Origin: Hyphomicrobiales bacterium
Lineage (GTDB): Bacteria > Pseudomonadota > Alphaproteobacteria > Rhizobiales > Rhizobiaceae
Length of the DNA: 64,000 nt
Direction of reading: 5' to 3'
Assembly (NCBI GenBank): GCA_900473205.1
Contig: UCLB01000018.1
Coordinates: 232,322 to 296,321 of the forward strand
Shown here: positions 40,389 to 51,300 of the stretch, piece after piece
Numbering within the stretch: the first letter of the stretch is position 1
How the letters are laid out: each line of letters starts with the position of its first letter
Notes under the pieces: generated by a model
The model's input: the letters and a program-made list of their open reading frames with translations, nothing else
Databases searched by the model: none
What the model was told of the DNA's origin: nothing
Translations under genes and position numbers: made by a program

Positions 40389-42140
40389 TCAATTCGACTG
40401 GCGGCGCAGGAAGGCCGGAATTTCGAGCTGATCGTCGTCATGCTGGCTGGCGGAAGACGGCGTCTGACGGCCATGATCGTCCAGATTGCCACGACGCGGA
40501 GCGTAGAGGCTGGCTTCCTGAGACAGCGGGCGACGCTGCTGTGGAGCCATGCTTGGTGCATCCATCATGTCGGAAGGAACGGTTTCTTCCTCATCACGGC
40601 GACCGAGCGAGTTGGTGATGCGCTTCAGAAGACCCATTGGGCCACGCTCTTCCGGAACGGCAGAGGCCGGGTGGGCGCGGTGATCCATCTCAGCCTTAAC
40701 GACTGGAGGGAAATCCTCGACCTTTGGCATGCGAACCGGCTCAGGCGCACGGGCGACTGGAGCGGGCTCATGGTAAACCGGCGCCGGGGCCTGCTGCATG
40801 CGCGGTGCAGGTGCTGCCACCTGCTCCGGTGCATGGTAGGCAGGCGCCGGGGCGGTGTGCACCGGTGCTGCGGGGCGAGCAGCAACCGGTGCTTCCGCTG
40901 GAGCAGATGCGAACAACTTGCTCTGAGGACGGAATTCGGCTTCTGCCTGGGCCTGACGGAGCTGCTGTTCAGCTGCTGCCAGTGCCAGTTCCCGTTCCAT
41001 TTCGACTTCAGCCGAACGAATGGTCTGGGCGATCGGGTCTACTTTTGGTGCCTGCATGACTGGAGCAGGCTGAACTGCGGCCGGAGCAGAAGCAACGGCC
41101 GCGGAAGGACGGATAAGCGGCTTTGCAGCGGCAGCAGCACGCATTTCTGCGATGTTCTGTTCCATCTGGCCGGGAACGCGGTCGATGCCGGTAGCAACGA
41201 CGGACACGCGGATGAGGCCTTCGAGAGCTTCATCGAATGTTGCGCCGAGGATGATGTTCGCATCCGGATCGACTTCTTCGCGAATACGGGTCGCGGCTTC
41301 GTCGACTTCGAACAGGGTCATATCGCGACCACCGGTGATGGAGATCAGCAGGCCCTGTGCGCCCTTCATGGATGTTTCGTCCAGCAGCGGGTTTGCAATC
41401 GCTGCTTCCGCAGCCTGCATTGCACGGCCCTGGCCGGAAGCCTCGCCGGTCCCCATCATTGCACGGCCCATTTCGCGCATGACCGAGCGAACGTCAGCGA
41501 AGTCGAGGTTGATGAGACCTTCCTTCACCATCAGATCGGTAATGCAGGCAACGCCGGAATAGAGAACCTGGTCAGCCATTGCGAAGGCATCGGCAAAAGT
41601 CGTCTTGTCGTTGGCAATGCGGAAAAGGTTCTGGTTCGGAATGACGATCAGTGTGTCGACCGACTTCTGAAGCTCTTCGATGCCCTGCTCGGCCAGACGC
41701 ATGCGGCGACCGCCTTCGAAGTGGAAAGGCTTGGTCACGACGCCAACCGTCAGAATGCCCTTGTTGCGGGCAGCCTGTGCAACAACAGGAGCAGCACCGG
41801 TACCGGTACCACCGCCCATGCCGGCAGTGACGAAGCACATATGCGTGCCGTTCAGGTGGTCGATGATTTCATCGATGCACTCTTCGGCAGCAGCACGACC
41901 GACTTCCGGCTGCGAACCGGCGCCCAGACCTTCGGTGACATTGACGCCGAGCTGGATGACCCGATCGGCCTTCGTCATCGTCAGTGCCTGCGCATCCGTG
42001 TTGGCGACGACGAAATCGACGCCCTGGAGGCCTGCCGTGATCATGTTGTTGACAGCATTACCGCCGCCACCGCCAACGCCGAAAACAGTGATGCGTGGCT
42101 TCAGCTCGGTGATATCCGGCTTTTGCAGCTGTATCGTCAT
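40389..42140 (-). CDS. ftsZ: Cell division protein FtsZ, long alphaproteobacterial form
   Basis: A 583-residue tubulin-like GTPase. The GTPase domain has [13 protein letters not shown] near residue 21 and the tubulin signature [10 protein letters not shown] near 108. After about residue 320 a long linker of some 240 residues, rich in Ala, Pro and Gln, leads to the C-terminal peptide [12 protein letters not shown] that binds FtsA and other partners. This length is usual for Rhizobiaceae and much longer than E. coli FtsZ. It polymerises into the Z-ring. It lies 90 bp past the ftsA stop. Confidence 0.97.
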   Translation of the reverse strand: MTIQLQKPDITELKPRITVFGVGGGGGNAVNNMITAGLQGVDFVVANTDAQALTMTKADRVIQLGVNVTEGLGAGSQPEVGRAAAEECIDEIIDHLNGTHMCFVTAGMGGGTGTGAAPVVAQAARNKGILTVGVVTKPFHFEGGRRMRLAEQGIEELQKSVDTLIVIPNQNLFRIANDKTTFADAFAMADQVLYSGVACITDLMVKEGLINLDFADVRSVMREMGRAMMGTGEASGQGRAMQAAEAAIANPLLDETSMKGAQGLLISITGGRDMTLFEVDEAATRIREEVDPDANIILGATFDEALEGLIRVSVVATGIDRVPGQMEQNIAEMRAAAAAKPLIRPSAAVASAPAAVQPAPVMQAPKVDPIAQTIRSAEVEMERELALAAAEQQLRQAQAEAEFRPQSKLFASAPAEAPVAARPAAPVHTAPAPAYHAPEQVAAPAPRMQQAPAPVYHEPAPVARAPEPVRMPKVEDFPPVVKAEMDHRAHPASAVPEERGPMGLLKRITNSLGRRDEEETVPSDMMDAPSMAPQQRRPLSQEASLYAPRRGNLDDHGRQTPSSASQHDDDQLEIPAFLRRQSN

Positions 42141-42230
42141 TTTAACATTCCTTCTTTTTCTGGCCGCATCGCCCCGCGGTCAATTTGTATCAACTTCACT
42201 CGGTCCTCTGCCGAAACTCTAGACAGAGGA

Positions 42231-43562
42231 TCAGAAACTTTCCTTCAGCCACTGCCCTACCCGGGCAATCCGGCCGCTACCCGTTCCGAACGGCGAGAAC
42301 ATTCCGCTCTGCGCCGCATGGATTTCGATGTCCGCGATCTGCGGATAAATCATCAGCCCGCAGGCTGTCGAAAAGGCCGGGCCTTTGGCCGCGACCGGCA
42401 GACCGGACACGCCCATGGGGCGGCCGATTCGGACGTTACGGGCCAGAATGCGCCGCGCCGTTTCCGGCAGACCGGTCAACTGGCTTGCACCACCCGTCAG
42501 AACCACGCGCTTGCCGACAATCGGGGAGAACCCCGATTTCTGGATGCGGTCGCGGATCAGTTCCAATGTCTCTTCGATGCGCGCGCGAACAATGCGGCTG
42601 ACGAGAGCCCGCGAAACCTGCGAAGGCTGGTCGCGGTCGTCTTCGCCGATTGGCGGAACGGCAATCATGTCACGGTCGTCGGAACCGTTGGCCAGCGCCG
42701 AACCATGCACGACCTTCAGACGCTCCGCATCTTCGATACGGGTGGACAGACCACGCGCCAGATCGGTGGTGACGTGATGTCCGCCAAGACCAATGGCATC
42801 GGTGTGAACCAGACGTCCCTCGGCGAAAACCGAAATCGTCGTCGTGCCTCCGCCCATGTCGATGGCCGCACAGCCAAGCTCGACTTCATCATCCACCAGT
42901 GCCGCAAGGCCACTGGCGTAAGGGGTCGCAACAATGCCTTCGACCGATAGGTGAGCGCGGTTGATGCACAGTTCCAAATTCTTCAGCGCGGTGCGCTCGG
43001 CGGTCACAACGTGCATGTCCACGCCCAGCATGTCGCCATACATGGACAAGGGATCACGGATGCCCCGCTCTCCATCCAGCGAGTAGCCAGTTGGCAGTGA
43101 GTGCAGAATGGCACGATCCTGGCGCAGCGACTGCTGGCTGGCCGCAATCAGAACCTTGCGCAGATCGCCCGATTCGACTTCCTGACCACCCAGATCGATG
43201 CTGGCGGTGTAGATGTCGCTGGCCAGACGACCGGCAGAGACATTCACGATCAGGCTATCGACGGTCAGCCCGGCCATGCGCTCGGCGGCATCTACGGCCA
43301 GACGGATCACGCCTTCCAGCGCATCCAGATCGGCAATCACGCCGGATTTTACGCCACGCGAACGCTGATGTCCGATGCCGATGATCTCAACCTTGTGGGT
43401 GCGACCCGGCAGAACTTCGGTTTCCTGACGCGGTGTCAGACGACCGATCATGCAAACGACCTTGGTGGAGCCGATATCGAGAACCGAAACCACATGGCTG
43501 CGCTTGGAAGACAAAGGCTTCAGGCGCGGAAGACCGAAATGGGAAGAACCAAAAAAGCTCAT
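42231..43562 (-). CDS. ftsA: Cell division protein FtsA
   Basis: A 443-residue actin-fold ATPase. The phosphate-1 motif VLDIGSTKVVCMIGR and the phosphate-2 motif AIDMGGGTTTISVF are clear, and a C-terminal amphipathic end (RIARVGQWLKESF) can tether it to the membrane. It anchors FtsZ. Start and ftsQ stop overlap by 4 bp. Confidence 0.96.
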   Translation of the reverse strand: MSFFGSSHFGLPRLKPLSSKRSHVVSVLDIGSTKVVCMIGRLTPRQETEVLPGRTHKVEIIGIGHQRSRGVKSGVIADLDALEGVIRLAVDAAERMAGLTVDSLIVNVSAGRLASDIYTASIDLGGQEVESGDLRKVLIAASQQSLRQDRAILHSLPTGYSLDGERGIRDPLSMYGDMLGVDMHVVTAERTALKNLELCINRAHLSVEGIVATPYASGLAALVDDEVELGCAAIDMGGGTTTISVFAEGRLVHTDAIGLGGHHVTTDLARGLSTRIEDAERLKVVHGSALANGSDDRDMIAVPPIGEDDRDQPSQVSRALVSRIVRARIEETLELIRDRIQKSGFSPIVGKRVVLTGGASQLTGLPETARRILARNVRIGRPMGVSGLPVAAKGPAFSTACGLMIYPQIADIEIHAAQSGMFSPFGTGSGRIARVGQWLKESF

Positions 43563-44488
43563 GTGTTCTTCTCCGCAGCCTTGAGTGCCTTCGACCGGGC
43601 TTCGACCGCCTTCTGACGACGCTCTGCCGCACCTTCAGTCAATTGAACGGTGGTGCGATCCGGCAGACGCAGATCGACCGCCGCGACATCACGCGACAAA
43701 ACCTTTTCTTCCATGTCCATGCGCGACAGCAGCTGCAGCGCCTTCGGCACGTTTTCTTCCGGCAGCTTGACCACGATGCCGTTGTCCAGATGCAAATCCC
43801 AGCGACGACCGGCAATGCGGACATAGGCGCGCACGCGGTTGCGGATTTCCGGCCAGTCGGCCAACTCATCCACGAAGCCAGCGGCACCCGTCTCGGCATC
43901 GCGCCCGACGAACAGTGGCAGGCCAGCATATTTGTTGTCACGCAGCGGCGCGATGACGCTGCCGCTTTTTTCGATCAGCGACAGTTCTGAACCGTGCTGC
44001 CAGATACCGAAGGCCTGACGCTCCTTGAGACGCACCTCGATAGTCTTGGGATAGATCTTGCGAACATCGACATCTTCGACCCAAGGCAGCTCGGTCAGCT
44101 TCTTGCGCGCAGCATTGACATCGAGCGCGATCAGCGATGTCGCGCCGTCGAGGCCGAGAAGCTGGAAAACGTCGATTTCGGACGTCTGAATGTTGCCGGA
44201 CACTTTGACGTCTTCGATGGCAAAACCGGCAGCAGATGTCGTTGCCTGCGTCACCAGATCCGTATGGCCACCCAGCGACATGCCGTAGAGGCCAATCGAG
44301 GAGAAGAAAGCAATCGTGGCAAGCGTGCCCGTATGGGCAGGAATGTGAATGCGACCCGTGGCAAGCGATACGACGAAGCGGAAGCTCTTGCGCAAGGGAC
44401 GTGGCAGCACCATCCGCTCATCGACCGAAGCCGAAGCGAACTGCTCGCGTTTTTTAACCGCCGACTTTTTGCCGTTTACCGCGAACAC
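43559..44488 (-). CDS. ftsQ: Cell division protein FtsQ
   Basis: A 309-residue bitopic protein. A short basic cytoplasmic part, one membrane helix (about residues 60-85), a POTRA domain starting [20 protein letters not shown], and the FtsQ beta domain. It links early and late divisome proteins in the periplasm. I choose the GTG at 44488, which has GGAGG seven bases upstream; the TTG at 44509 is less likely. The start lies 13 bp inside the end of ddlB. Confidence 0.94.
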   Translation of the reverse strand: MFAVNGKKSAVKKREQFASASVDERMVLPRPLRKSFRFVVSLATGRIHIPAHTGTLATIAFFSSIGLYGMSLGGHTDLVTQATTSAAGFAIEDVKVSGNIQTSEIDVFQLLGLDGATSLIALDVNAARKKLTELPWVEDVDVRKIYPKTIEVRLKERQAFGIWQHGSELSLIEKSGSVIAPLRDNKYAGLPLFVGRDAETGAAGFVDELADWPEIRNRVRAYVRIAGRRWDLHLDNGIVVKLPEENVPKALQLLSRMDMEEKVLSRDVAAVDLRLPDRTTVQLTEGAAERRQKAVEARSKALKAAEKNT

Positions 44489-45402
44489 GAAGCGTCCTCC
44501 ACCATCCAACGGACAAGCTCGCCAAAGGAGCGGCCCGCATGAGCTGCCATTTCGGGCACGAGGGAGGTTGGCGTCATGCCCGGCTGAGTGTTGACCTCAA
44601 GCCAGATAAGCTCGCCATCTTCTGAGAAACGATCGTCGTAGCGGAAGTCGGAACGGCTCACGCCACGGCAGCCAATCACCTGATGCGCCATAACCGCCAA
44701 TGATTGGATTTTTTGGTAAATTTTCGGTGAAATTTCCGCAGGAATGACATGCTTTGAGCCACCCTTGGCGTATTTCGCATCGTAATCGTAAAATGTGTGA
44801 CCGAGTGGCACCACCTCCGTCACACCCAAAGCCTCGCCATCCATCACCCCACAGGTGAACTCGCGACCATGGATGTAACGCTCGACCATGACATCATCGC
44901 CATAGCGCCACTCCGAAGAGCCGAGCACCTGCGGCGGATGGGACTGATCCTCCTTGACGAGAACGACGCCGAAGCTGGAGCCCTCACGCACGGGCTTCAC
45001 CACATAGGGTGGCTCCATGGGATGCTGATTGCCAATATCGAAACGGCCCATCAGCTTTTCAGCAGCAACGGGAATGCCAACGGTCGCAGCAATCTTCTTG
45101 GCCAGCGACTTGTTCATCGCCAGAGAGGACGCCAGCACGCCGGAATGCGTATAGGGAATTTCGAGATATTCGAGGATGCCCTGAATGGTACCATCTTCAC
45201 CATAGGGGCCATGCAGCGCATTGAAGGCCACATCCGGACGCAGCTTGGCAAGCGTCGCGGCGACATCACGATCCACGTCGAGACGCGTGACCCGATAGCC
45301 CTCGCCCTCCAGCGCCGATGCGCAAGCCTCTCCCGATGAGAGGCTGACTGGCCGCTCTGAAGAAAACCCACCCATAAGAACAGCTACGTGCTTGCCGCTC
45401 AT
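44476..45402 (-). CDS. ddlB: D-alanine--D-alanine ligase
   Basis: A 308-residue ATP-grasp ligase. It has the N-terminal [33 protein letters not shown], and the C-terminal substrate and metal region [20 protein letters not shown]. It makes the D-Ala-D-Ala end of the peptidoglycan peptide. ATG 45402 has AGAGG upstream. It is the first gene after the 0.5 kb intergenic region, so the promoter of ddlB-ftsQAZ should lie there. Confidence 0.96.
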   Translation of the reverse strand: MSGKHVAVLMGGFSSERPVSLSSGEACASALEGEGYRVTRLDVDRDVAATLAKLRPDVAFNALHGPYGEDGTIQGILEYLEIPYTHSGVLASSLAMNKSLAKKIAATVGIPVAAEKLMGRFDIGNQHPMEPPYVVKPVREGSSFGVVLVKEDQSHPPQVLGSSEWRYGDDVMVERYIHGREFTCGVMDGEALGVTEVVPLGHTFYDYDAKYAKGGSKHVIPAEISPKIYQKIQSLAVMAHQVIGCRGVSRSDFRYDDRFSEDGELIWLEVNTQPGMTPTSLVPEMAAHAGRSFGELVRWMVEDASCSR

Positions 45403-45930
45403 GAAAACCTCTGACACCAAAATCACTCAAGCGAGATCACTGGAACTCATCTGCCCCGCGATTCTCTCGCCCGCTTCGTAGGAAACACTTAAGCGTCATT
45501 AAGGTTAATGAAGCGTTTACTTTCGTTAACCGGAGACGCCGCCTGAGTGATTTTTCTTAAAGAATCACTCGAACCACGAATTCCTCCCTTGGAATCAGAG
45601 AGTTGGAGCCAATGCAAGATTCAGAATTTCAACGGAGCGAAATAAAATCGTTGCGCGGACGCAAAGCCGTACCCGCAAAAGCAAGATCGATTCGTTAACG
45701 ACAGAGGCTTTTCCCCAACCAATTTTGGGACAGGCTCGGCAACTGATCTTACATATTTAAGATGCGCCGAAGAAATTCGGACTGGAGCCCAATGATGATT
45801 TCAGCTGCGTATATTCGCGCTTTTTTATAAAATATTGCGCTCAAGGCGTTCCAAAGGACTGAAAATTGCGTTAACGCAGCACAATCTCTTCCGAGAGTGA
45901 TAAGTGTTACTTAACAACGGAACCAAAATC
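45403..45930. promoter_or_regulatory. 528 bp non-coding region, candidate promoter region for ddlB-ftsQAZ and the MFS gene
   Basis: No gene is apparent. It is clearly more AT-rich than the flanks. Motifs include a TTAA cluster (45498-45508 and 45526-45531, with GGTTAA and TTAACC facing each other), an 8 bp inverted repeat GAGTGATT/AATCACTC (45545-45552 and 45563-45570) and several short AT tracts. TTAA-rich sites resemble CtrA-type motifs, but no exact TTAA-N7-TTAA was found. Role inferred from position between divergent genes. Confidence 0.5.
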
Positions 45931-47235
45931 ATGACCGACGCGATATCCAAGGTATCGCCGACCGCTGCAAATCCGAACGATGTAAAGACAAATTCGCCTG
46001 CACGAGTTCTTACTGCCAGCGTGGTCGGCACGACCATCGAATTCTTCGATTTCTATGTCTACGCGACTGCCGCAGTGCTCGTGTTCCCGACATTGTTCTT
46101 CCCGAACAATGATCCGATGACGGCGCTTCTTGCATCCTTCGCCACCTTCTCCATCGCCTTCTTCGCCCGCCCGCTGGGTGCCGTGGTGTTCGGCCATTAC
46201 GGCGACCGCGTGGGCCGTAAGACGACGCTCGTCGCAGCCCTTCTGACCATGGGCGTTTCCACCGTCATCATCGGCCTGCTGCCGTCCTATGAAACCGCTG
46301 GCGTTCTCGCGCCACTGCTTCTGGCGCTGTGCCGCTTCGGTCAGGGCTTCGGTCTTGGTGGTGAATGGGGTGGCGCCGTGCTTCTGGCAACGGAAAATGC
46401 TCCTCCCGGCAAGCGCAGCTGGTACGGCATGTTCCCGCAGCTGGGCGCACCTCTCGGTCTCTTCCTGTCGTCCGGCGTGTTCTGGCTCTTGCTGCACCTC
46501 ATGTCGCAGGAAGCGTTGCTCAGCTGGGGCTGGCGCATTCCCTTTGTCGCGTCGATCATCCTGATCGCCGTTGGCCTGTGGGTTCGTCTTTCCATCACTG
46601 AGACGCCGGCCTTCCAGAAGGCCATCGACAAGCAGGAGCGCGTTGCCGTTCCGGTTGCCGAACTCTTCCGCCACCACAAGCGCAGTCTGGCGCTTGGCAC
46701 CTTCGTCGCGCTGGCAACCTTCGTGCTGTTCTACATCGGCACGGCTTATCTGCTGTCCTACAACGTCAAGGTTCTGAAAATTCCGTTCCTCGACGCGCTG
46801 GAAGTCCAGATCCTCAGCTCCATCGTCTTCGGTATCTTCATTCCGATCGCTGGAAAGCTGGCAGAACGTTTCGGTCGTCGTGAAGTTCTGATCGCCACCA
46901 CGGTGCTGATCGGTGCATTCTCCTTCCTGTTGCCAAGCCTGATGACCAGCGGCGAAGGTTCGATTTTCGTCTTCGCGGCTCTCGCCATGGCGCTGATGGG
47001 CATGACCTACGGCCTCATCGGAACGGCGCTTGCAGCCCCCTTCCCGACAACGGTTCGCTACACCGGCTCCTCCATCACCTTCAACATGGCTGGCATCTTC
47101 GGCGCATCGCTCGCGCCCTACATCGCCACATGGCTGCAGGTGAACTACGGCATGGGCTATGTCGGCTACTACCTCTGCGTTGCAGCCATCATCACGCTGC
47201 TTTGCATTCTGCTCTCCGGCAAAGACGAAGTCTAA
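45931..47235 (+). CDS. MFS transporter, metabolite:H+ symporter family
   Basis: A 434-residue, twelve-helix transporter of the MHS family. Diagnostic pieces are VGTTIEFFDFYVYATAAVLV near the N-terminus, GHYGDRVGRKTTLV (loop 2-3 motif) and RFGQGFGLGGEWGGAVLLA. Members take up organic acids or compatible solutes such as proline and betaine. The ATG at 45931 is in a weak ribosome binding context. It is the only plus-strand gene inside the dcw cluster, divergent from ddlB and convergent with the small-protein/murB transcript, and has its own terminator. Confidence 0.9.
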   Translation: MTDAISKVSPTAANPNDVKTNSPARVLTASVVGTTIEFFDFYVYATAAVLVFPTLFFPNNDPMTALLASFATFSIAFFARPLGAVVFGHYGDRVGRKTTLVAALLTMGVSTVIIGLLPSYETAGVLAPLLLALCRFGQGFGLGGEWGGAVLLATENAPPGKRSWYGMFPQLGAPLGLFLSSGVFWLLLHLMSQEALLSWGWRIPFVASIILIAVGLWVRLSITETPAFQKAIDKQERVAVPVAELFRHHKRSLALGTFVALATFVLFYIGTAYLLSYNVKVLKIPFLDALEVQILSSIVFGIFIPIAGKLAERFGRREVLIATTVLIGAFSFLLPSLMTSGEGSIFVFAALAMALMGMTYGLIGTALAAPFPTTVRYTGSSITFNMAGIFGASLAPYIATWLQVNYGMGYVGYYLCVAAIITLLCILLSGKDEV

Positions 47236-47255
47236 GCCTGAATCAAACAGACAGA

Positions 47256-47291
47256 AAAGCCCGCGAAGTCATTGGCTTCGCGGGTTTTTTC
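47256..47291 (+). terminator. Rho-independent terminator after the MFS gene
   Basis: CCCGCGAAG (47260-47268) and CTTCGCGGG (47276-47284) form a 9 bp stem with a 7-base loop, followed by TTTTTT. The preceding A run could let it work for the opposite strand too. Confidence 0.92.
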
Positions 47292-47431
47292 TTTGAATCT
47301 TTGTGTTTAACGCCCGGGGTTCTTATAGTGACCGTAAACCCACGACCGATACCAGTCATGGGAAAACCTGCCACATAAAGATTTGAAGGGTCATCGGCTT
47401 CGCCAGATTTTGCAGTCTTAAACTGAAAAGC

Positions 47432-47557
47432 TTACTCGCCCGGATGGATTTTATGGCGGCGCGCACGGTTTGCGTCGCTGACCCAAATGGCGGACCAGAC
47501 GCCCGCACCGATGAGTAGCGGCAGAACATACAGAAAAAAGAAGGTCGCGGAATTCAT
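47432..47557 (-). CDS. 41-residue membrane protein downstream of murB
   Basis: A short frame starting MNSATFFFLYVLPLLIGAGV, one hydrophobic helix, then a conserved-looking polar end (WVSDANRARRHKIHPGE). AGGAAGG lies 8 bases before the ATG. The start overlaps the stop of the 74-residue gene upstream by 4 bp, a strong sign of a real operon member. No named family is recognised. Confidence 0.7.
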   Translation of the reverse strand: MNSATFFFLYVLPLLIGAGVWSAIWVSDANRARRHKIHPGE

Positions 47558-47778
47558 GGTCGTAGCCTTCCTAGGACGTGTCTTGCCGCTAAATGTAATA
47601 TCAACGCGGTGAAAAGCCAAGTACCTGTGGAAACCACGATGCTCCAGGAGAGGCTAAGCCTCTCCCCGTTTGCCATCGAAACCGCCGGCGCTATGAAGCC
47701 CGCAGCAATGCAAGCCGTCGAAAGACGATCAATGGAATTCGCCAGAAGCTTGGTGCGTTCGTTGTGGACGAGACTCAT
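47554..47778 (-). CDS. 74-residue two-helix membrane protein downstream of murB
   Basis: MSLVHNERTKLLANSIDRLS is followed by two hydrophobic helices (about residues 21-38 and 45-68) and a basic C-terminus (RHVLGRLRP). I recall similar small proteins (NERTKLLAN pattern) in other bacteria, with no known function. It begins 3 bases past the murB stop and ends overlapping the next micro-gene, so the three form one transcript. Confidence 0.72.
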   Translation of the reverse strand: MSLVHNERTKLLANSIDRLSTACIAAGFIAPAVSMANGERLSLSWSIVVSTGTWLFTALILHLAARHVLGRLRP

Positions 47779-47781
47779 CCG

Positions 47782-48747
47782 TCACGCCCCGAGAAACGGC
47801 TCCACCTCACGACCTGGCATGAACAAGCCAAGGCGTTTGATTTCCCATTCGAGTCGAATGCCCGCATGTTCAAAAACGCGCTTGCGCACGGCTTCGCCGA
47901 GATATTCAAGATCATAACCGGTCGCATGGCCGGTGTTGATCATGAAGTTGCAGTGCAGCGAAGACATCTGCGCGCCACCGATGACCATGCCGCGACCGCC
48001 GGCCTCATCGATGAGGCTCCAGGCCGAATGACCCTCGGGGTTCTTGAAGGTCGAGCCGCCGGTCTGTTCGCGGATCGGCTGAACCGTTTCGCGGTGATGG
48101 CGGACCGCATCCATGTCTGCGCGGATTTTTGCCCGGTCTTCCGGGTGACCTTCGAACAGAGCGCCCGTGAAGATCAAATCCTTGGACGCTTCGGAATGAC
48201 GGTAGCTGTAGCCCATATCGGCGTTGGACAGGACATGTTGATTGCCCTGACGGTCCACGGCGTAGACTTCCACCACGCGGTCACGCGTCTCACCGCCATT
48301 GGCGCCGGCATTCATGCGCAGCGCGCCGCCGATGGAGCCGGGAATGCCGTAATAGAAATGGAAACCGCCAATGCCGTTATCCATCGCCATGGCCGAGATA
48401 TGCTTGTCCGGGCAGATGGCACCAGCCTTGATGCGGTTTTCGCCAGCCAGTTCCACCTGGCCGAAGCCCTTGGCGGACAGGCGCACGACAACGCCGGGAA
48501 TGCCGCCATCGCGAACCAGCAGGTTGGAGCCGACGCCGACGACCGTCAGCGGCACGTCTTCCGGCAGGATTTTGAGGAAAGCGATGAGGTCATCGGTATC
48601 ATGGGGCTGGAACATCAGTTCCGCCAGACCACCTGCCCTGAACCACGTTACGCGATCCATCGGACTGTCTGGCGTCAAACGTCCTCTGAGTTCCTTTACT
48701 CCGTCGCCGAGCCTTTCCAGCAACTTTACCCCATCCACCTGTCTCAT
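47782..48747 (-). CDS. murB: UDP-N-acetylenolpyruvoylglucosamine reductase
   Basis: A 321-residue FAD-dependent MurB. The FAD domain has [20 protein letters not shown] and [16 protein letters not shown]; the active-site Ser is in [10 protein letters not shown]. It reduces UDP-GlcNAc-enolpyruvate to UDP-MurNAc. Start overlaps the murC stop by 3-4 bp. Confidence 0.96.
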   Translation of the reverse strand: MRQVDGVKLLERLGDGVKELRGRLTPDSPMDRVTWFRAGGLAELMFQPHDTDDLIAFLKILPEDVPLTVVGVGSNLLVRDGGIPGVVVRLSAKGFGQVELAGENRIKAGAICPDKHISAMAMDNGIGGFHFYYGIPGSIGGALRMNAGANGGETRDRVVEVYAVDRQGNQHVLSNADMGYSYRHSEASKDLIFTGALFEGHPEDRAKIRADMDAVRHHRETVQPIREQTGGSTFKNPEGHSAWSLIDEAGGRGMVIGGAQMSSLHCNFMINTGHATGYDLEYLGEAVRKRVFEHAGIRLEWEIKRLGLFMPGREVEPFLGA

Positions 48748-50159
48748 GCAGACTTTCCTGAAATGCTATCCAATTCCGAGGGCAGCACTGCTGCCCACTG
48801 CGTAATATTACCAGCCCCCAAGAGAACCACGAAATCACCGGGATTCGCAATGGCCGCAACGGTCTTTGCCAGATCGTCGCGGGAGGCAAGATGGCGTGCA
48901 TCCCGATGGCCCGCTGCCCGTGTGGCAGAAACGAGCGCTTCGGAGTTCACACCGTCGATTGCATCTTCACCCGCCGCATAGACCGGAGCAAGAAGAATTG
49001 TGTCGGCATCGTTGAAACAATGCGCAAAATCTTCAAACAGGCTGGAAAGGCGCGAATAACGGTGCGGCTGATGTACGGCGATAATGCGCCCGCTACATGC
49101 CTCGCGCGCAGCTTTCAGTACAGCTTTGATCTCGACCGGGTGGTGACCGTAATCGTCGAACACCTGCACACCGTTGGATTCGCCCGTCAGCGTGAAGCGG
49201 CGCTTGACGCCGCCGAAGGAGGCCAACCCCTTCTTGATGTCCTCGACCGAAATGCCTAGGCGATTGGCAACGGCAATCGCCGCAGTTGCGTTCGACACGT
49301 TGTGACGGCCAGGCATCGGCAGTACGAGGTCGGTAAAAGTAAAAATCTTGCCGGTGCGGCGACGGCGAATTTCCACGTCGAAAATCGACTTTGTGCCATC
49401 GATGCGCACATTATAGAAGCGCACGTCAGCCTGCGGGTTTTCGCCATAGGTGATGACCTTGCGGTCCTCAATCTTGCCCACCAGCGTCTGCACTTCTGGA
49501 TGGTCGATACACAGCACGCCAAAGCCATAGAACGGCACGTTTTCCACGAACTGACGGAACGCGGCGCGCACGGCATCGAAATTGCCGTAATGGTCCAGAT
49601 GCTCGGGGTCGATATTGGTGATGACGGCCACATCGGCAGGCAGCTTCAGGAAGGTGCCGTCAGATTCGTCGGCCTCCACCACCATCCACTCGCCTTCACC
49701 CATGCGCGCATTGGTGCCGTAGGCATTGATGATGCCGCCATTGATGACCGTCGGGTCGAGGTTGCCCGCTTCCAGAAGGGTTGCAACCATGGACGTGGTT
49801 GTCGTCTTGCCATGCGTACCGCCAATGGCAATCGCATTACGAAAGCGCATCAGCTCGGCCAGCATTTCTGCACGGCGAACGATAGGCAGGTGCTTTTCAC
49901 GCGCTGCCGCCAATTCCGGATTGTTCTTCTTGATTGCCGTGGACACCACAACCACCTCGGCATCGCCAAGGTTTTCTGCAGCTTGACCGACGAAGACCTC
50001 GATGCCCTTGTCACGCAGACGCTGCACATTGGCGCTGTCTGTCTGATCCGACCCCTGCACGCGGTGGCCAAGATTGTGAAGTACCTCGGCAATGCCGCTC
50101 ATGCCGATGCCACCGATTCCGATGAAATGGACGAGACCTATGGCTTTCGGCATCTTCAT
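48744..50159 (-). CDS. murC: UDP-N-acetylmuramate--L-alanine ligase
   Basis: A 471-residue Mur ligase. The N-terminal nucleotide fold starts [20 protein letters not shown]; the ATP loop GGTHGKTTT is at 113-121, and the C-terminal domain has [20 protein letters not shown]. It adds L-Ala to UDP-MurNAc, the first amino acid of the stem peptide. Overlaps murG by 4 bp. Confidence 0.97.
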   Translation of the reverse strand: MKMPKAIGLVHFIGIGGIGMSGIAEVLHNLGHRVQGSDQTDSANVQRLRDKGIEVFVGQAAENLGDAEVVVVSTAIKKNNPELAAAREKHLPIVRRAEMLAELMRFRNAIAIGGTHGKTTTTSMVATLLEAGNLDPTVINGGIINAYGTNARMGEGEWMVVEADESDGTFLKLPADVAVITNIDPEHLDHYGNFDAVRAAFRQFVENVPFYGFGVLCIDHPEVQTLVGKIEDRKVITYGENPQADVRFYNVRIDGTKSIFDVEIRRRRTGKIFTFTDLVLPMPGRHNVSNATAAIAVANRLGISVEDIKKGLASFGGVKRRFTLTGESNGVQVFDDYGHHPVEIKAVLKAAREACSGRIIAVHQPHRYSRLSSLFEDFAHCFNDADTILLAPVYAAGEDAIDGVNSEALVSATRAAGHRDARHLASRDDLAKTVAAIANPGDFVVLLGAGNITQWAAVLPSELDSISGKSA

Positions 50160-51295
50160 GGATGCATTCCTTCTTTATTCTTCAATTTGAATTGCTGAAC
50201 GGATTGCCCTGCGGCAATCGCCTCCACCAGATCGGCCAGACGCTGGGCCGCATCCGGCTTGCCGGTTGCTTTCGCCGCCGCCGCCGTTTGTGCCAGACGA
50301 TCGGGATCGTTCATGGCATCGCTCAGCAGCGAGGACAGCTTTTGCGGAGACAGTTCAGACTGTTTGATGACACTTGCGCCACCCGCTGCCGAAAGGGCTG
50401 CAGCATTGGCCGCCTGATCGTGGTCAAGCGCATGCGGATAAGGCACCAGCACGGATGGACGCCCGATGACGGAGAGTTCCGAAACGGTCGATGCACCCGA
50501 ACGGCTGATCACGAGATTGGCGCCCGCAATGCGTTCAGCCATATCGCCAAAGAATGGCGAGACATCCGCCTTCACACCCAGCTTCGCATAGGAAGCGATG
50601 ACGCTGTCCTTGTCTTCCGGGCGGGCCTGCTGCGTAACCGAAACACGCGCACGCATATCATTTGGCATAAGGCAGATCGCAGCCGGAACGGCGCCGGAGA
50701 AAAACTGCGCGCCCTGACTTCCGCCGAAGACGACCAGCTGGAACGGCTCACCGGCATGGGACGGCGTATAGGCGACATCGGCAGCAGACAACACGGCAGG
50801 GCGAACCGGGTTACCCGTCGCTACCGTCTTGTCGGCATATTGTCCTTCAGTCTCGGGCAGAAAACCGCCCGCGATGGCTTTGACGCGCTTGGCCAGCGCC
50901 TTGTTGGCACGGCCCATCACGGCATTCTGCTCATGGATGATCGACGGCACGCCCAGACCCGTGGAGGCCAGAAGCGGAGGCACGGTGGGGTAACCACCGA
51001 AACCAACAACTGCCACCGGCTTCAGCTTCGTCACCAGACGACGCGCAGCACGAAGTCCGGTCCACAGCTTCAGCAGCGCCTTGGCGACCGAAATGGGGTT
51101 CTTGGAGCCGATGGTAGCCGATGGAACGACGTGGATTTCATCGGCTGGAAACTTGCCCGCGTAGCGTTCGGCACGGCTATCGGTTACCAGATGCACGGAA
51201 TATCCGCGCGCCTTCAACTCGTAAGCCAGCGCCTCTGCCGGAAACACATGGCCGCCGGTTCCCCCGGCGGCAAGCAGAACGATGCCTTTGCTCAT
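50156..51295 (-). CDS. murG: Lipid II synthase MurG (GlcNAc transferase)
   Basis: A 379-residue GT28 glycosyltransferase. The N-terminal [20 protein letters not shown] is diagnostic, followed by [25 protein letters not shown] and the C-terminal donor site [20 protein letters not shown]. It turns lipid I into lipid II at the inner face of the membrane. Five bases separate it from ftsW. Confidence 0.97.
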   Translation of the reverse strand: MSKGIVLLAAGGTGGHVFPAEALAYELKARGYSVHLVTDSRAERYAGKFPADEIHVVPSATIGSKNPISVAKALLKLWTGLRAARRLVTKLKPVAVVGFGGYPTVPPLLASTGLGVPSIIHEQNAVMGRANKALAKRVKAIAGGFLPETEGQYADKTVATGNPVRPAVLSAADVAYTPSHAGEPFQLVVFGGSQGAQFFSGAVPAAICLMPNDMRARVSVTQQARPEDKDSVIASYAKLGVKADVSPFFGDMAERIAGANLVISRSGASTVSELSVIGRPSVLVPYPHALDHDQAANAAALSAAGGASVIKQSELSPQKLSSLLSDAMNDPDRLAQTAAAAKATGKPDAAQRLADLVEAIAAGQSVQQFKLKNKEGMHP

Positions 51296-51300
51296 AGTCT

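Noticed and set aside
40440..42950. 836-codon open frame antisense to ftsZ and ftsA
   Set aside because: Long antisense frames are common opposite GC-rich genes with strong third-position bias. The translation is Cys/Arg/His-rich, has no domain, and runs across two certain genes.
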